The position numbers were made by a program, and so were the translations under genes. The notes beneath the pieces are model-generated. The model was not told where the DNA came from. It did no database searches and saw only the letters and a list, made by a program, of their open reading frames with translations. From Bacteroidota bacterium (GTDB taxonomy: Bacteria > Bacteroidota > Bacteroidia > Bacteroidales > P3): 64,000 bases of DNA. The stretch covers positions 1 to 64,000 of the forward strand of contig JAFNAQ010000001.1 in NCBI GenBank assembly GCA_017860275.1. Direction: 5' to 3'. Below, piece after piece: positions 62,208 through 64,000 of this stretch. Within the stretch, counting starts at the first letter, position 1; each line of letters begins with the position of its first letter.

Positions 62208-62809
62208 TTACATCACAATTGACAGATAAAGCATTGAGAGATTACCAGTTAGTTTGCTTGGCAAGAGAAAATGGTGACCAGAAAGCTTATGCCGATTTGA
62301 TGAATACTTATCGTGAGCCTATTTATTATATGCTACTGAAGATGACAAATAATGCAATAGATGCAGATGATTTGACATTGGAAGCATTCGGAAAGGCTTT
62401 TAAATCTCTAGGGCAATATACTCCAGATTATGCTTTCTCTACTTGGTTGTTTCGTATTGCCACTAATAATTGCATAGACTTTATCCGCAAGAAAAGAACT
62501 AAAACTGTTTCGATGGATAATCTTTATACAAATATTGACGGGGAGGAAATAGGTATTAATATACCTTCGGAAACTCTTGACCCTGAGGAGAAAATAATAG
62601 AGAAACAGAAAATTTTATTAATGCGAGAAGTTGTTTCTCGTCTTAAACCCCATTATCGTTCTTTGGTTGAGCTAAGATATTTTGATGAACTTTCGTATGA
62701 AGAAATTGCTGAAAAGCTTCAAGTTCCTATCGGGACAGTGAAGGCTAAATTGTTTCGTGCTAGAGAGTTCTTATATAATATCATAAAGAACTCAGAAGAC
62801 AGAATATAA
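62198..62809 (+). CDS. ECF-type RNA polymerase sigma factor
   Basis: A 203-residue sigma-70 family factor. Region 2 (about 26-95) has YREPIYYMLLKMTNNAIDADDLTLEAFGKAFK and FSTWLFRIATNNCIDFIRKKR. Region 4 (about 140-195) has LKPHYRSLVELRYFDELSYEEIAEKLQVPIGTVKAKLFRAREFL, the helix-turn-helix. Regions 1 and 3 are absent. No anti-sigma gene adjoins. Its overlap with the GT2 gene suggests expression together. The regulon is unknown. Confidence 0.93.
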   Translation: MEVITSQLTDKALRDYQLVCLARENGDQKAYADLMNTYREPIYYMLLKMTNNAIDADDLTLEAFGKAFKSLGQYTPDYAFSTWLFRIATNNCIDFIRKKRTKTVSMDNLYTNIDGEEIGINIPSETLDPEEKIIEKQKILLMREVVSRLKPHYRSLVELRYFDELSYEEIAEKLQVPIGTVKAKLFRAREFLYNIIKNSEDRI

Positions 62810-62833
62810 AACCCCTTCTCATAAATAAGGAAT

Positions 62834-63373
62834 ATGAAATTTGAAAAATTACTTCAAAGTCATTACAAAGACTTTGCAGAGATGGTATATACCAAGTCAT
62901 TTCCTGAGGATGAAAGAAGAGAATTCCCTCTTATCATTGAACTATTGTCTTCAAAAAAAGAAATCTTTGAGTTTTATACATTAGTTCAAAAGAGCTCCAA
63001 CAATCCTGTGGGTATATTAAGTCTATGGAATTTCGAATCGTTTTGCTATATTGAACACTTTGCAATCGAAAAATCTCTAAGAGGCAAGTCTCTTGGCTCA
63101 AAGGCATTGAAACAATTAATGCAAAAAATAGATAAGCCTATTGTCTTAGAAGTTGAGCCTCCCACAACATTTGATGCAGCAAAGAGAATAGAATTCTACA
63201 CTAAATTTGGTTTTAGAATAATAGATAAAGAGTATATCCAACCTCCATACTCTAAGGATAAATCCTCGCTTAAGATGAAGATTATGACAAATAATAACTT
63301 GATTGAAAAGGAAATATCGTTTGAAAATATCGTAAAAATACTCTACAAAGAGGTCTATAATCAAGTACTTTAA
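62834..63373 (+). CDS. GNAT family N-acetyltransferase
   Basis: A 179-residue GNAT protein. The fold is visible as SFPEDERREFPLIIELLSSK (about 22-41), VGILSLWNFESFCYIEHFAIEKSLRGKSLGSKALKQLM (about 56-93, with the acetyl-CoA loop RGKSLGSKAL) and VLEVEPP...RIEFYTKFGFRIIDKEYIQPPYS (about 101-137). It probably acetylates a small molecule or protein N-terminus. It follows the sigma gene by 24 nt. Confidence 0.87.
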   Translation: MKFEKLLQSHYKDFAEMVYTKSFPEDERREFPLIIELLSSKKEIFEFYTLVQKSSNNPVGILSLWNFESFCYIEHFAIEKSLRGKSLGSKALKQLMQKIDKPIVLEVEPPTTFDAAKRIEFYTKFGFRIIDKEYIQPPYSKDKSSLKMKIMTNNNLIEKEISFENIVKILYKEVYNQVL

Positions 63374-63397
63374 ATCGTAGTTTTGATGTCTAAAGAA

Positions 63398-63500
63398 AAA
63401 CATCGGATGTTTGTATATGAAACATCGGATGTTTAAGGTATAAACATCCGATGTTTGAAGTGTAAACATCTGATGTTCGAGGTGCAAACATCCGATGTTT
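63398..63500. repeat. 22-bp-pitch palindromic array (array 5)
   Basis: Five 15-bp palindromes AAACATC-N-GATGTTT start at 63398, 63420, 63442, 63464 and 63486, each exactly 22 bp from the last. The arms are perfect in all but one base (copy 4 ends TTC), while the central base is G, G, C, T, C. The 7-nt spacers of units 2-5 follow RARGTRY. The array fills the gap between the GNAT gene and the converging S46 peptidase gene, starting 25 nt after the former's stop. Confidence 0.95.
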
Positions 63501-63526
63501 TTAATAGGGTATCTTTTATCCTAGAT

Positions 63527-64000
63527 TTATTTCACAAGCGTTAGTTCGTTGATAAGGTTTTTTGCTCCTGCAAATTTGTCGATAATGAACAATACGTAAC
63601 GAATATCTACATTGATACAACGTTGCAAATCAGGGTTAAATGCTATATTTCCACTCATTGCTTCCCAGTTTCCATCGAACGCTATACCTACTAATTCTCC
63701 TTTTCCATTTACAACTGGAGAACCTGAATTACCTCCTGTAATATCATTATTAGAGATAAAGGCTACTGGTACTGTGCCATTTTCTGCATATTGACCATAG
63801 TCCTTTGTGCGATAAAGTTCTTTTAATTTCGTTGGAACGGCAAATTCATCAACCTCTGGATTATCTTTCTTCATTATACCATCTAAAGTTGTGTAATAAT
63901 CGTAGATAATTCCATCCTCAGGGCGGTAGTTCTTAACTTGTCCATAGGTGTAACGAATTGTTGAGTTAGCGTTTGGAGCAAAATGTTTAGTGTTATCCAT
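63527..64000 (-). CDS. S46 dipeptidyl-peptidase, C-terminal fragment
   Basis: The last 157 or so residues of a periplasmic S46 peptidase whose start lies beyond the right edge. [39 protein letters not shown] holds the catalytic Ser (GNSGSP), and [25 protein letters not shown] is the family-specific tail. The residue after FD is Gly, as in DPP7 (hydrophobic P1), rather than the Arg of DPP11 (Asp/Glu P1), so DPP7-like specificity is likely, from memory of those enzymes. S46 enzymes are known mainly from Bacteroidota that use peptides for growth. Confidence 0.94.
   Translation of the reverse strand: MDNTKHFAPNANSTIRYTYGQVKNYRPEDGIIYDYYTTLDGIMKKDNPEVDEFAVPTKLKELYRTKDYGQYAENGTVPVAFISNNDITGGNSGSPVVNGKGELVGIAFDGNWEAMSGNIAFNPDLQRCINVDIRYVLFIIDKFAGAKNLINELTLVK

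Noticed and set aside
63146-63487. A 113-codon frame on the minus strand across the GNAT gene and the palindromic array.
   Set aside because: It is antisense to a well-supported acetyltransferase, and much of its sequence is just translated array (repeating residues).
63398-63500. A CRISPR array reading of the 22-bp repeats.
   Set aside because: The spacers are only 7 nt, the repeats are palindromic and 15 nt long, and no cas genes are in the window.

Overview
The window looks like a chromosomal segment of an AT-rich member of the Bacteroidota, most likely a Bacteroidales-type organism that secretes through the type IX system (T9SS). The evidence is three T9SS cargo genes (type A C-terminal domains at 1-232 and 53325-54758, a type B domain at 43142-45163), a T9SS plug protein (48975-50237), an S46 dipeptidyl-peptidase at the right edge, a DUF4492-cydAB locus, PPi-type pyruvate phosphate dikinase, and promoters of the Bacteroidota form (TTTG, about 19 nt, TAnnTTTG). 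The cytochrome bd oxidase, peroxidase genes and MsrB suit an anaerobe or microaerophile that scavenges oxygen.

Layout: 0-5 kb holds the end of a T9SS protein, a lipid-linked sugar transfer pair and metG. 5-9.4 kb holds two glutathione peroxidase genes (one with an in-frame stop) and DUF4492-cydAB. 9.4-12 kb is a three-gene surface-glycan operon on the minus strand. 12.1-22 kb is a very AT-rich exopolysaccharide region: an EEP-family membrane protein, then an eight-gene operon of stand-alone response regulator, initiating sugar transferase, half-size TolC-like protein, Wzz with a degenerate kinase domain, Wzy-like polymerase carrying a G10 tract, and three glycosyltransferases. 22-28 kb is a minus-strand glycogen operon (debranching enzyme, glycosyltransferase, GH57 amylase) ending in a FemAB/GNAT-like gene and rlmH. 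28-34 kb holds an exported DUF362 ferredoxin, a beta-helix lipoprotein and ppdK. 34-41.5 kb holds an M28 peptidase, a TlpA-like protein, cstA, three small unknown exported or membrane proteins separated by a degenerate repeat, then msrB and a lipocalin. 41.5-53 kb is one tight eight-gene minus-strand run (pepD, pepP-like, T9SS plug, TonB-dependent receptor, M16 homologue, T9SS type B protein, ComB, EFR1 ferredoxin). 53-64 kb holds a T9SS type A protein, tRNA-Arg(ACG), a six-gene run (tgt, lptG-like, GH3-like, sufE, DUF59, ABC permease), a GT2 gene, an ECF-like sigma factor, a GNAT acetyltransferase and the truncated S46 peptidase.

The most unusual signal is non-coding. Five intergenic places (9.3, 26.1, 31.1, 55.1 and 63.4 kb) carry short palindromes repeated on a 22-bp pitch. 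The palindrome sequence differs between arrays (only the 9.3 and 26.1 kb arrays share a unit), while the pitch stays the same. Four of the five begin within 25 nt of a stop codon. This looks like one class of element defined by architecture rather than by sequence. Other points are the G10 tract in the polymerase gene (a probable phase-variation switch), the nonsense codon in one peroxidase gene that removes two catalytic residues, and several enzymes lacking canonical metal or nucleotide motifs.
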